Assembly (NCBI GenBank): GCA_913061235.1 | Contig: CAJXTB010000009.1 | Coordinates: 230,840 to 294,839 of the forward strand | Origin: an uncultured Pseudomonadota bacterium | GTDB taxonomy: Bacteria; Myxococcota_A; UBA796; GCA-2862545 | Reading direction: 5' to 3' | DNA length: 64,000 nucleotides | Shown: positions 33,088 to 42,739 of the stretch, piece by piece | Position numbering within the stretch: position 1 is the stretch's first letter | Layout of the letters: each line of letters starts with the position of its first letter | Notes under the pieces: model-generated | Told to the model about the DNA's origin: nothing | Databases searched by the model: none | What the model saw: only the letters and a program-made list of their open reading frames with translations | Program-made: the position numbers and the translations under genes

Positions 33088-34527
33088 CTAGCGCCTAGGC
33101 ACGTGCTGCGGAGTGACGCTCCGGCCACTTCGTGGAAGGGTCAGGGAGAACGTGGCTCCGTGACCTGTTCCGTGGCTCTCAGCGGCTAGGCTTCCGCCGA
33201 GCTCGCGGGCGGCCAGAGCGCTGATGTGTAGGCCGAAACCGTTCCCACTCTTTTTGGTGGTGAATCCGTGCTCGAAGAGCCGGCTGAGAGCTTCGGGCTT
33301 GATGCCTTCACCGGTGTCATGAATGTGAATCTTGACGTGGTTAGAGCTTGTTTCTCCCTCGATACGGATTCGCCCACGCGTTGCTCGTGTCTGTACGATG
33401 GCATCCGCTGCGTTCGAGATCAGGTTGGTGAGAATCTGAACGAGCTTGTACTGGTCAACGGTGATGTTCGGCAGGTCGTTGAGGTTTACCTGTACGTCGA
33501 TGTCGGTCCGTGAGAGCGATGTCTCGGTGAGGGAAAGTGTCTGACTCATGACCTCTTGCAGGTCCACGACATGGACCAATCCACGGCTCCGAGAGTGCTC
33601 CTGCTGGGTGCTTACGATCACGTTCACATGCTCCAGTCCTTTGCGCAGCGACTGAAGCTCGTCGTGTAGGGCGGTCTCATTCTGGCGCATCTTGGCTATG
33701 GCCTGTGCCATGTACTGAATGACCTTGCGGTGCCTGTCGACGTCGTCTGTGTCGCGCTCTGCCTCTTGCTCAAGCACTTCCTGCAGGCGCTTCAGATCCG
33801 CCGAACGCTTAGGAAGTAAGCGCTCTGTAGCCAGGCTTGCCGAGACGTTGACCCCGTTGATCGCATTGCCGATGTTGTGGAGGACGCCCGTGGCAATCTC
33901 TGCCATACCCGCCGCATGGGCTGCGGACAGGCCTCTCTTGGTCGCCAGTTCAAGCTCAGCCCGGGTGTGCATGTGCTCGTCGAGTTCTGCGGACAGACTC
34001 CGGTTGGTGTTGTGTGCGTGCGTGAGTGCTTGTTCGCGAAGGCGGCTTTGGTGGCGTCCAATGATGTACAGCACAGCGGCTGCGCCGAGTGTGCTGATGG
34101 CTTGCAGCGCAATCTTCATGGGGGCGAGGCCGTAGGGCCCAGATTGCGTCAGCGCCGACCAGACCGCGACGGACGCAACGGACACCGTCAAGGCGACCGC
34201 CGTGGGGCCAAGGCCTCCCTTGTGGTTGTAGGTGACCACGAAGACGGGCGCTGCCGCCAGCCACGGGGTCACCCCGGGAAGCAGTCCTCCCATTTGAAAG
34301 GACAAAGCCGTCAAAACACCGATGTACAGGGTGGTGAAGACAGTGTTGTGGAGCGGGGTTGGTTTGTCGTTTGCTGCCAGGCGAAGGCTGACAAAGCCCA
34401 TGATGGGTATGGCCGCGATGGTCAGGCTGATCATGGCTCCATACCCGGAGACGGCCATGATGATGGACCAGAATCCGCCGAGAACCATCGTCAGGTACGA
34501 GGCTGGAGTCAGGCTCGATACCACCAT
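33088..34527 (-). CDS. Membrane sensor histidine kinase (LHNIGN type)
   Basis: Kinase of 479 residues. About six hydrophobic segments in residues 8-165, a coiled coil, then H box GVLHNIGNAINGV near 218, N box ILTNLISNAADAI, G1 IHDTGEGI, F box FEHGFTTKK, G2 GNGFGLHISA and a final GGSLAAESHGTGHGATF. All catalytic boxes are intact. It is a clear paralog of the kinase at 23655-25124 in both the catalytic and membrane layout; no response regulator is adjacent. It converges with the anti-sigma gene (37 bases between stops). A 526-base AT-rich gap lies upstream. Confidence 0.9.
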   Translation of the reverse strand: MVVSSLTPASYLTMVLGGFWSIIMAVSGYGAMISLTIAAIPIMGFVSLRLAANDKPTPLHNTVFTTLYIGVLTALSFQMGGLLPGVTPWLAAAPVFVVTYNHKGGLGPTAVALTVSVASVAVWSALTQSGPYGLAPMKIALQAISTLGAAAVLYIIGRHQSRLREQALTHAHNTNRSLSAELDEHMHTRAELELATKRGLSAAHAAGMAEIATGVLHNIGNAINGVNVSASLATERLLPKRSADLKRLQEVLEQEAERDTDDVDRHRKVIQYMAQAIAKMRQNETALHDELQSLRKGLEHVNVIVSTQQEHSRSRGLVHVVDLQEVMSQTLSLTETSLSRTDIDVQVNLNDLPNITVDQYKLVQILTNLISNAADAIVQTRATRGRIRIEGETSSNHVKIHIHDTGEGIKPEALSRLFEHGFTTKKSGNGFGLHISALAARELGGSLAAESHGTGHGATFSLTLPRSGRSVTPQHVPRR

Positions 34528-35053
34528 TCGACGGTGTTCTTTGGCCAGCTCTCACTCGTGAGATTCGATGTGTGGCTGGCTCAGCGAACACCTCAATGGC
34601 CTGCAGTTCCCATCGATGGCCAGTCGTTGGACAGGCGAGTGCTCGATGCTTGTGATGGGCTTGTGGGACGGCGGGGAACAGCAGGGGTGAACGTGCTGAT
34701 ATCTAGATTAACCCCTTGTGGTTCTTGGCCTGCCCTGTGGTGCGAGAACGTATTGCTGACATCATCAAGTCGATAATGTGGATTTCCCAACCATCTCGTC
34801 AAATTTCAGCGGTTTGTTTTGATTTTTGGACAAAAAATGTGAGGTGTCGCAAAGATTAAGTGTAGATTGGTTCTAAAAATGTTGTTCTTGTTTTTTGGTT
34901 CAACATGGCAGGTAGTTTATCGAATTCAGCCGTAGCGCTGTTCTTGGTCCACCTGGGCGGCTGACCCGTCGGTCAAGGTGCTGGGCACGATCGATAGGCC
35001 CTGGGTTTGGTGATTCCCGTTGCCTCTGACGTAGTGGCGATTATGCCCCGACC
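34528..35053. other. Divergent intergenic region with an AT-rich core
   Basis: No gene is seen between the divergent kinase and acyltransferase genes. From about 34,770 to 34,930 the sequence is markedly AT-rich (runs such as TTTTGATTTTTGG, AAAAAATG, TGTTTTTTGG) against a G+C-rich background. It contains TGTGGATTT (7 of 9 to a DnaA box on the minus strand) but no cluster. ATGTTG (about 34879) and CAACAT (about 34902) form a weak inverted repeat. It most likely holds the promoters of the two genes; an origin role is not supported. Confidence 0.5.
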
Positions 35054-35893
35054 ATGCCTTTTCCCCCCCGAATTGCTCGCGCTCTGACGAAACTCCTGTC
35101 CGGCGACAAGGCGTCTGAGCGCGCTGAGCGTCTGCACTTCGCGGACGCCGGTCATGGCTACGACCAGTTTGGCCAGCATCCAGACTTTGTTGCGCTGGGG
35201 GATGCCATCGCTGGCCCGCTGTACGACAAGTACTTCCGCGTCATCAGCCATGGTCACGAGAACATCCCGCAGACTGGTGCCGCCGTGTTGGCCTGCAACC
35301 ACTCTGGAACGCTCCCATTCGACGGCGCCATGGTGTGGGTAGATGTGTTCCGCAACACCGACCCGCCTCGTGCCCCTCGCGCCGTCGCCGACTATTTCGT
35401 GTCGAGCTTGCCGTTGATTGGCACCTTGTTCGCACGGTCTGGCGTTGTGAGTGGCTCTAGAGGAAATGCGCAGGCGCTGCTGGAGGCGGGCGAGTTGTTG
35501 CTCATCTTCCCAGAGGGCACACCGGGCATTGGGAAGCTGTACAAAGACCGCTACAATCTCCAGAAGTGGCGCCAGGGGCATTGTGAGCTGGCCATTCGCC
35601 ATCAGGCGCCGGTCATTCCGATTGGCGTTGTGGGTGCGGAAGAGCAGATGCCACAGATTGCGCGCATACCCATACCTGGGCCCGTGCCGTACCTGCCGAT
35701 TCCGGCCACCTTGGTCCCCTTGCCTGTGCGCTACCACATCTACTACGGCGAGCCGATTCGCTTTGATGACGAGTATGACGCCGAAGATGCCGACGATCCC
35801 GAGATTGTGGCCGAGGCTGCTCTGCGCGTTCAGGCTGCAGTGGACGCGTTGTTGAAGCGCGGGCTCGCCGAGCGCAAGGGTGTGTTCGCATGA
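35054..35893 (+). CDS. Lysophospholipid acyltransferase (PlsC-like)
   Basis: Acyltransferase of 279 residues with the PlsC fold. Motif I is NHSGTLPFDGAM near residue 81, where His and Asp are separated by six residues rather than four; this variant is known in a subset of bacterial homologs. Motif III reads LLIFPEGTPGIGK near 156 and motif IV VIPIGVVG near 190. It probably acylates lysophosphatidic acid or a related lipid at the inner membrane. The gene ends in an ATGA overlap with an NAD-dependent epimerase, so a two-gene lipid-modifying unit is likely. Confidence 0.85.
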   Translation: MPFPPRIARALTKLLSGDKASERAERLHFADAGHGYDQFGQHPDFVALGDAIAGPLYDKYFRVISHGHENIPQTGAAVLACNHSGTLPFDGAMVWVDVFRNTDPPRAPRAVADYFVSSLPLIGTLFARSGVVSGSRGNAQALLEAGELLLIFPEGTPGIGKLYKDRYNLQKWRQGHCELAIRHQAPVIPIGVVGAEEQMPQIARIPIPGPVPYLPIPATLVPLPVRYHIYYGEPIRFDDEYDAEDADDPEIVAEAALRVQAAVDALLKRGLAERKGVFA

Positions 35894-36846
35894 TCAGCGT
35901 ACTCGTCACCGGTGCCACGACCCCCATGGGCGAACGTCTGGTTCGCAGTCTGGTCAGCGATACCCGCGTCAAGCATGTGCTCGCAGTCGACGACCGTCCG
36001 CCGGACCGCGCTTTGCCCTTCTCCCATGGCAAGCGTCTGACCTACAAGCAGGTGGACCTGCGCCGCTCACGCCGTGTGCATGACCTGCTGTTTGGGCCGG
36101 CCCGCGACCTGGGCGTCGAGGTCATTGTTCACCTGTCCGAGCACCGCCACGCGCTGGATGAAGGCCGAAAGGTCCGCGACCACAACGTAGAAGCGCTGCG
36201 CTCCATGCTCGACCTGGCCAATCGCCATCCGACCATTCGTCGGTTGGTGGTCAAGAGCCATGCGGTGGTCTACCGAGTCAGCTTGGACCTGCCGATTCTC
36301 GTCTCCGAAGACCACCCTTTGGCGATGGGCGGACACACGCCGCAGTACGTTCGCGACCGGGTGGAAGCAGATCTGACGGCCTGTGCGTCCATGGGCCTCA
36401 TCGACTGCGAAATCGTGGTGCTGCGCTGTGCCGAAGCACTGGCCCCAGGCACTGGCAGTCAGCTGCACTCCTTCCTCTCTGGACCTGTTGCCTTCCGCCC
36501 CTTGGGCTTTGACCCCATGGTCAACGTGGCGACCATCGACGACATTGTTCATGCGCATGAGCTGGCCACCTTCGGCAGCGGTGAAGGGGTGTTCAACATC
36601 CCGGGCTTCGACACGCTTCCACTGTCGTTAGCCATCCGAAAGTTCGGAGCCATTGGGATTCCAGCTCCGGGCACGCTCATCAAGCCCCTGTACGCATTGC
36701 GGCACCTCACGACTGGCGCGCAGTTCAGCTACGGCCTGAACAAGAACCGAATGCACCTCGGGCTTGTCCTCAATGGGGCTCGGGCGAAACGAGTGCTCGG
36801 ATATGCTCCAGAGACACCGGTTGAATGGCCGTTTGAGTCTGATTGA
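35890..36846 (+). CDS. NAD-dependent epimerase/dehydratase (extended SDR)
   Basis: Protein of 318 residues with N-terminal Rossmann motif VLVTGATTPMGERLVR and DNVEAL-like stretch RDHNVEALRSMLDLAN. The usual catalytic YxxxK is replaced by YVRDR near residue 156 (Tyr kept, Lys to Arg), so activity may be altered. The C-terminal substrate domain includes GEGVFNIPG and MHLGLVLNGARAKRVLGY. The pair acyltransferase plus SDR recurs in Myxococcota and actinobacteria; the partner relation here is from the 4-base ATGA overlap. It is convergent with the large helicase gene, 10 bases away. Confidence 0.85.
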   Translation: MISVLVTGATTPMGERLVRSLVSDTRVKHVLAVDDRPPDRALPFSHGKRLTYKQVDLRRSRRVHDLLFGPARDLGVEVIVHLSEHRHALDEGRKVRDHNVEALRSMLDLANRHPTIRRLVVKSHAVVYRVSLDLPILVSEDHPLAMGGHTPQYVRDRVEADLTACASMGLIDCEIVVLRCAEALAPGTGSQLHSFLSGPVAFRPLGFDPMVNVATIDDIVHAHELATFGSGEGVFNIPGFDTLPLSLAIRKFGAIGIPAPGTLIKPLYALRHLTTGAQFSYGLNKNRMHLGLVLNGARAKRVLGYAPETPVEWPFESD

Positions 36847-36856
36847 CGTGAATGCG

Positions 36857-39800
36857 TCAGGGATTCTCGTCGGAGTCGCTGTCGCTGTCATCAGTGCTCG
36901 CCGTTGCTGCGTACGCCATCGCCGCTCGGGCGCGACGCTGTGACTCGGCCACGGCTTCCTCACAGGCTTGCTGTAGGGCCTCTGTGAGCGTCTTGAGCAC
37001 ATTGTCCGGTTCGGTGTGCCACTGATGGCTGCTGACGCGTACAACATGCCACGAGCGCGCTTGGAGGACGCCTGGTTCGTGGCGGTGGGCTTGGTCGACG
37101 TCGCCGACTTCGTGTCCCTCTTCGGTGAGCACGGCAACGCGCCACTGTGTGATGTTGTCTGGGTCGCGTAGGGCGAGTGGAACCCGGAAGCCGCTGCTGC
37201 CGACGTCGAGGTCGTAGCCTACGTTGTTGTTGGCTAAGCGCAGGCCGATCTGAGCGGCGAGCGACGGCACGCCAAGGTCGACAGGGCGCTCACTGCGAAG
37301 TGCCCCAAGCGAGCCATGACGAACGCGTTCGAGGGTCTTTTGGGCGGCACGTCGCCGTCCGTGCGTCATGTCCCAGGTGTACTCCAAGAACGCCTTGAAC
37401 AGCTTGGGGCCTTCGTTCTTGGTGTTGGCAACGCTCAACAGATTCGGAGTGAAGGAGCTGACGACGATGCACTCGCGCTTGGCACGGGAGACGGCAACAT
37501 TCAGTCGTCGCTCGCCGCCTTCTTGGCCGAGGGGCCCGAAGCGTGCGGCGACGTACTCGGTGCCAGCCAGGGGCCCGCTGCGGCGCTTGCTAGGCGCGTG
37601 TCCCAGGGAGAAGACGATGACGTCGCGCTCGTCGCCCTGGACCCCTTCGAGGTTCTTCACGAACGGGCGCTGGTCCAGCATTTCGTGGCTCTTGGCAGTG
37701 GCCCAGCGCTCGGCAAAGTCGTCGTCGGTCTCGGCTCGCTGGTCCAGAGTGTCTAGGATGAGACGGCGCTGCTGGACGTTGAAGGTGATGATTCCGATGC
37801 TTGGCGGCGGTGTCTGGCTTAGCAGTTCATGGGTGAGGTCGGCAATGCGCTCGGCCTCTTTGGGATTGACACCCTTGTCGTAGGCGCCGTCATCCACACT
37901 CACCCAACGCACTGCGGGCGAGGCGTGTGGCGTGTTCGTGGATGGGATGGTGAACAGGTCGCCGCCGTACATGGCGTGGTTGGAGAACGCGATGAGCTCT
38001 TCGTGTAGGCATCGGTAATGCCAGCGAAGGCCGCGGTGTGCGCAGCGCTCGCGGGCCAGGACCAAGAGCGACTCGGCGGTCAAGACATCGGCCTCGACGG
38101 TCTCGGCGGTGCCGACTTCGTCGTCGTCGCCGGGAGTTGCCAGCTGAAAGTAGCTGCTTGGCGGCATCTGTCGTTCGTCACCGGCCACCACAGCACGGTG
38201 TCCGCGGATGAGTGCGGGCAGGCCCTTCTCGACGGTTGCTTGGCTGGCTTCGTCCATCACGACCAAGTCGAAGATGGGGCGGCCAGGGAACAGAATGGCC
38301 ATGGTCTCTGGAGACACGAGCCACACGGGAAGGATGTCCATGAGGCCGTCGGCCACAAACTGACGCACAAACCCGCGCAGGCTCAACACGTAGCGCTTCT
38401 TGCTCGCCTCGCGCAGCATCTGCTCCCGCGCCTTCTGAATGGGCGTTCGACGCTTGCCCTTGTCCGGCCGCGCCTCGGTCAGCAGCTCGGCACGGTCACA
38501 GCGCTGGAGCATGGCATCGATGTGTGCCTGTCCCCTGGCATCCTGCAGCTCCCGTAGACGTTCCTCGGCGTCGCGAACGGCGCCGAATGGGGTCTGACGA
38601 TTCAGCTCTCGAATCCCTGGATGCCGGCGTTGGGTCGCGGTCAGCATCACAGTGGCCCAGCCGTGCTCGATGGCTTCGCGCCACTCGTCCTGTACACCGA
38701 GCTCACCGTCGGCCAGCTGGTGGGTCATGAGGCGGGCGTCAGGGTGCAGAGTCGTAGCGGCGTCCAGGTTGCGGTCGGACAGGACCACGCGGGCAACATC
38801 GAGCGACCAAGACTCAAGGATGTCTTCGGTCACAGCGGCGGTGGGTGTTGCGGGCACGTACGGCAGCCACTTGCGCACGGGTGCGACGAGGACGGCGTGA
38901 GCCTGTGATGCCTCGGCAATGACGATGGACTGGCCGAGCTTCGCGTCCCATGCGGCGAGGTCGGAGCCTGGCCACGCATCGGACTCGGTCAGCGGAGCGC
39001 GGTCATCGTGCAGGCCGCGAGTGATGTCCCATGCGGTGTGCAGTGCTGTGACCTTGCGTCTTGCGGCTTCGCTGTTGGCGAGAATGGGCGAGAGCTGAAG
39101 CGCTGCCAGCACCGCGTCAAGGCGGACGTAGGCATCTGATGCGGTGTGGCGGTGTTCGACTTGTTCGGCGAGCGCCGGTGTTGTCGACGACGCCATTGCG
39201 GCGGGCCACTGAGTTGCCAACAGAGCCCTCAGTCGACTGCGAGCCGACCACCATGCCGGTGAGAAATACCGGAGGAAACTACTTCCTGCTCGTCGGATGA
39301 CCGCGATGGTCGCTGCGAAGTCTGGGGGTACTTCCAGGCGAACGCGCTCCGGAACCGCGGGTAGCCAGCGCTCGGGCTCTGTCCACGCCGTCTGTAGGGC
39401 ACTCATCAATGCGTGAAGTCCCTCTGCGTCGTCGACGGCGAGCATGGCAACCAGTCCCTTCGCGACGTCGGCGCTGTGTCGGGACTCTCGTGTGGCAATG
39501 GCGCGATCGAGGGCTGGGCGGGCACGGACAATGGCGCGGTCATCGAGGTCTTCGCGTACGGCGTCCAGGGTCTTGGCGGTGTCGCGTGCGGCCATCAGCG
39601 ACGTCTCAATGTCGGTCAGCTGGTCGGGCGTGGTGTCGGCAAGACTTGGGCGTGGTGTGTCTGACGGCGCCCGCCACACCGAGTCCTTCGCAAACAGGTC
39701 TGCGTTTCGGCTCTCGCGGGACACGCGTTCAGCCAGGCGTCTCAGGTCGCGCAGGGTGAGCCGAGTGACCGTGGCGGACATGGGCTGAAGGGCGGCAGTC

Positions 39801-42703
39801 AGGTAGCTGGTGGCGAGTAGATGCAGCTGGCCTACGGTTGGAGCCTCGTCGCCCAACGCTGTGGCGAGGGCGGCTCTACGGCTGTGAAGCGCGTCACGAA
39901 CGGCTGCGAGGTCTTCGACAGTGCGTGTGGCCTTGTCCTCGTCCGCATCCCGGCTGTGGCCTTCTCCGAGGCGGGTGAGCACTTGGTTGTACAGGGCCCG
40001 TCGGTCGTCCTGCACGTCGTGGACCAATGCGAGTAGGTGGCGAAAGCCGATCTGCTCCAGACGCTGGGCAACAACATCGATAGCGGCGCGCTTCTCGCAC
40101 ACAACGGCGACGGTCTGACCACGGGACAAGGCGTCTGCAACGAGGTTGACGATGACCTGGGACTTGCCGGTTCCTGGAGGGCCATCCACGACCAGCGTTC
40201 GCTGGGTACGGGCCTGTTCGAGAACAGCCAGCTGGCTGGGGTCAGCGCGGACCACGGGAATTAGCGGGCCATCCGGTGACGCGAGCTGGTCGGTGACGTT
40301 GAGGGCTGCACGCAGGTCGGCGGGAAGCAGTGCCCCCGCCGCGCCAAAGCGCTCTGCCAGGGGTTCGTTCGGGTCGGCAATGGCCTGCAGCAGCTCGTCG
40401 TAGTCCTGAATCATGTCCGAGCTGGACTGGGGAAAGAAGCCAAGGACAGCACACCGTTCGATGACCGCGCGTCCGTTGGACCATGCGATGAAGTCGTCAT
40501 CACGGGGTTTGAGGGGTGTCAGCGAGTCGGACTCGGGTCGGGCGACGATGCCATTGGCGGACAAGAGGTCTCGCACAGCGTCCAGGCCGGTCTCGGCTGC
40601 GGCGTCGAGCTCGGCGGCCAGGGTATCTGGGAAGGGCAGGTTCTTCTTCGAGAAGAGCAAGCGAAGCAGGGCTTGGTTGGCGACGGGTGGGTCGTTCTCG
40701 CGTGGAATCAGGCGAAAGCCACGCCCCTTGCTGCGTTCAATGTCCACGGCGTACAGAACGAGGGGTGCGCGGACCAGGTAGCCGCCGAACACCCCAGTCA
40801 GGAACGGTGCACCGACGTACAGGTCGCGGGCGCCGGTCTGCTCCGTGCGTCCCCTGGCCTCTCGTTCCAAGCTGATCAGCTCGGTCGCCACTTTCTCCGC
40901 GCCTTCATGCACGCCGACTTCAGAGCCGTCGATGACCCGGGCGGGGGCCTGTTCTCGGATGGCAGCCAGGACGCGCTCGGCATGGCCAACGCTCACCCCT
41001 TCCAGGCGAAACATGTCCAGTGAACGGCCGGTTCGGCACTTTCTAAGTCGAATAGAAGGGCTTCGGCCGTCGCCGTTCACCAGCTGGTCGCGTAACCGAG
41101 TAAATGCAGCGGTTAGCCGGGTTCTAGCTGGCTCATCTGTCGTTTCGTCTGGCAGTTGGGTGGTGTCGATTCGTGCAAGACGCGCTTCGTCCGTCAGATC
41201 GAGGTGTAGCAGGCGGTCGAGCTCCGCATGGGCCATGTCTGAATCGCACACCAAGCCAACAACGGTCATGCGTTCGGCAATGTGGGTGCGTGTGGCTTCG
41301 CTGGCGTCTGCGTCTCCAAGAAGGCGGGCCATGCGGCGGATGGTGACGTCCCCACCTCCGCGTCGAACGATTCCACGGAGGAACAGGTCGAAGGCTTCCC
41401 GTGCCTCGTCTGCCCGGGCGGGCATGGGGATGGAGCGCTCCATCTTGTCGAGGTCTGGCACCTCAATGCCCATCTGCACCAAGACCGGTGTGAGCAAGGC
41501 GCGGAAGAGCACGCCACAGCGAAGCGAGTCGCCAAGGGCGCAGACCATCTCAATCTCGGAGTCCGCCACAACCTTGTCAGCGGTGACCACCTGCATGAGC
41601 ACCTGAAACACGCTGCGCTGAACAGACGGACCACCGTGAATGACGACCGCTCCGGTATCCGCGAATGCCTCGAGTGCGTTGTCCCAGTTCAAGTACCTCT
41701 GCCAGTCGTGTACGTGCGTGGCGAACAGACTCTCAATTGCCACGCTCTCGGCTTCGACCATCTCGCCGTCGCTCAAGGCCACCAAGACTGCACAGGCCAG
41801 AGCGCACTCCATGACCTCGGGAATCGGCGCGTCATCGAACGGCGTGTCGAGCAGACTTCCGTTGGGGGCGGCGGACAGGACGCGGTCGATGCGTGCGTCG
41901 ATCTCAGCCACTGCGGTACCGCCGGTGCCCCCGGTCAGCTCTGCGTACTGATCGCTTCCGGCCCACAGGGACAGGGCCCAGGCACGAAGTCCATGCTCTG
42001 GATGGGTGATGCCACTGACCGCCCCACCCTCCTGTTCAAGTTGCTCAATGAGGGCGGTACACTGAGCCAGGTAGGCATCGGTGTCCCAAGTCAGCTCCGT
42101 GACCGACAGACCTGTGGTGCCCGCCATCTCCAGACGCAGCGCGGCGTCTAGGCTTCCGCAGGCAAGCAGACCGAAGCGGTCGGCGGTGAGCTCTCTGCAC
42201 ATGGCAAGATGGCTCGCGACCTGTTTGGCAGACGACGGAATGCCGAAGGCGCCTCCCAAGATTCCGCCGGCGACCATGCCTAGAAGTCCATCCGGTGACT
42301 CCGGCCCGTGGGCCAAGAAGTGTCCGAGTTCGTGTCCGAAGACAGCCGTGGCTGCGTCGTCATCAATGAGACTCAGCAGTCGTCCGCGAATCTCCAGCAT
42401 GATTGGATCACCAATCAGGTGAATAGCGGCGTTCTCGGCTCCGGCGGCTTGGTAGATCTCCAAGACCCCTTCCACCGACAATGCAGCGGCTGCCCGGCGT
42501 GCAGCACTCCACGCATCTGGCGCCATGCCGTCCGTCAGCTGAACGGAATGAGCGAGCAGCGTTCGCTTGAGACGCGCGACATCCGGAGGCCCAGAGACTT
42601 CGGCGCGTGCCAATGCAGCAGCGATGAACGGGTTTGCCCGGCAGGCGGCGGCTGCGCGAGTCTCTCCGGTGAAGCGGATACGGTCGACAGGCAGCGGGGT
42701 CAT
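36857..42703 (-). CDS. M48 metallopeptidase / TerB-like / SF1 helicase / degenerate Vsr-like fusion
   Basis: Single protein of 1,948 residues. N-terminal M48-type zinc peptidase: HELGH at 124-128 with the third ligand Glu171 in CRELTADRFG. Two TerB-like helical segments at about 296-330 (VLVALSDGEMVEAESVAIE) and 362-400. Residues 545-800 correspond to the DUF4011-like lead-in of large SF1 helicases. Helicase: Walker A GPPGTGKS at 841-848, a long helical insert (900-1420), Walker B VVMDEASQA at 1482-1490, GDERQMPPS at 1508-1516, then EGVQGDERDVIVFS and LNVAVSRAKRE near 1735. C-terminal 1,825-1,915 resembles the Vsr-like nuclease domain of these helicases (YDLDVGSSGFRVPLAL), but the expected catalytic Asp position reads Pro. 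No TM or signal. Known relatives of this helicase class act in phage defence or nucleic-acid stress; the fused protease is unusual. Confidence 0.85.
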   Translation of the reverse strand: MTPLPVDRIRFTGETRAAAACRANPFIAAALARAEVSGPPDVARLKRTLLAHSVQLTDGMAPDAWSAARRAAAALSVEGVLEIYQAAGAENAAIHLIGDPIMLEIRGRLLSLIDDDAATAVFGHELGHFLAHGPESPDGLLGMVAGGILGGAFGIPSSAKQVASHLAMCRELTADRFGLLACGSLDAALRLEMAGTTGLSVTELTWDTDAYLAQCTALIEQLEQEGGAVSGITHPEHGLRAWALSLWAGSDQYAELTGGTGGTAVAEIDARIDRVLSAAPNGSLLDTPFDDAPIPEVMECALACAVLVALSDGEMVEAESVAIESLFATHVHDWQRYLNWDNALEAFADTGAVVIHGGPSVQRSVFQVLMQVVTADKVVADSEIEMVCALGDSLRCGVLFRALLTPVLVQMGIEVPDLDKMERSIPMPARADEAREAFDLFLRGIVRRGGGDVTIRRMARLLGDADASEATRTHIAERMTVVGLVCDSDMAHAELDRLLHLDLTDEARLARIDTTQLPDETTDEPARTRLTAAFTRLRDQLVNGDGRSPSIRLRKCRTGRSLDMFRLEGVSVGHAERVLAAIREQAPARVIDGSEVGVHEGAEKVATELISLEREARGRTEQTGARDLYVGAPFLTGVFGGYLVRAPLVLYAVDIERSKGRGFRLIPRENDPPVANQALLRLLFSKKNLPFPDTLAAELDAAAETGLDAVRDLLSANGIVARPESDSLTPLKPRDDDFIAWSNGRAVIERCAVLGFFPQSSSDMIQDYDELLQAIADPNEPLAERFGAAGALLPADLRAALNVTDQLASPDGPLIPVVRADPSQLAVLEQARTQRTLVVDGPPGTGKSQVIVNLVADALSRGQTVAVVCEKRAAIDVVAQRLEQIGFRHLLALVHDVQDDRRALYNQVLTRLGEGHSRDADEDKATRTVEDLAAVRDALHSRRAALATALGDEAPTVGQLHLLATSYLTAALQPMSATVTRLTLRDLRRLAERVSRESRNADLFAKDSVWRAPSDTPRPSLADTTPDQLTDIETSLMAARDTAKTLDAVREDLDDRAIVRARPALDRAIATRESRHSADVAKGLVAMLAVDDAEGLHALMSALQTAWTEPERWLPAVPERVRLEVPPDFAATIAVIRRAGSSFLRYFSPAWWSARSRLRALLATQWPAAMASSTTPALAEQVEHRHTASDAYVRLDAVLAALQLSPILANSEAARRKVTALHTAWDITRGLHDDRAPLTESDAWPGSDLAAWDAKLGQSIVIAEASQAHAVLVAPVRKWLPYVPATPTAAVTEDILESWSLDVARVVLSDRNLDAATTLHPDARLMTHQLADGELGVQDEWREAIEHGWATVMLTATQRRHPGIRELNRQTPFGAVRDAEERLRELQDARGQAHIDAMLQRCDRAELLTEARPDKGKRRTPIQKAREQMLREASKKRYVLSLRGFVRQFVADGLMDILPVWLVSPETMAILFPGRPIFDLVVMDEASQATVEKGLPALIRGHRAVVAGDERQMPPSSYFQLATPGDDDEVGTAETVEADVLTAESLLVLARERCAHRGLRWHYRCLHEELIAFSNHAMYGGDLFTIPSTNTPHASPAVRWVSVDDGAYDKGVNPKEAERIADLTHELLSQTPPPSIGIITFNVQQRRLILDTLDQRAETDDDFAERWATAKSHEMLDQRPFVKNLEGVQGDERDVIVFSLGHAPSKRRSGPLAGTEYVAARFGPLGQEGGERRLNVAVSRAKRECIVVSSFTPNLLSVANTKNEGPKLFKAFLEYTWDMTHGRRRAAQKTLERVRHGSLGALRSERPVDLGVPSLAAQIGLRLANNNVGYDLDVGSSGFRVPLALRDPDNITQWRVAVLTEEGHEVGDVDQAHRHEPGVLQARSWHVVRVSSHQWHTEPDNVLKTLTEALQQACEEAVAESQRRARAAMAYAATASTDDSDSDSDENP

Positions 42704-42739
42704 GGGCAGCTCGGGTCAGGGTCGAAGGGTCGGCTCGAT

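Noticed and set aside
33877..34776. A 299-codon open frame on the plus strand over the kinase gene
   Set aside because: It is antisense to a clearly conserved histidine kinase, has no recognisable motif and its composition follows the mirrored codon bias of that gene.
34528..35053. Chromosomal origin in the AT-rich gap
   Set aside because: Only one weak DnaA-box-like word, no dnaA, rpmH or dnaN nearby; not enough to call an origin.
37316..39788. Several 100-180-codon plus-strand frames over the helicase gene
   Set aside because: They overlap intact helicase motifs on the minus strand and lack ribosome-binding sites and homology.
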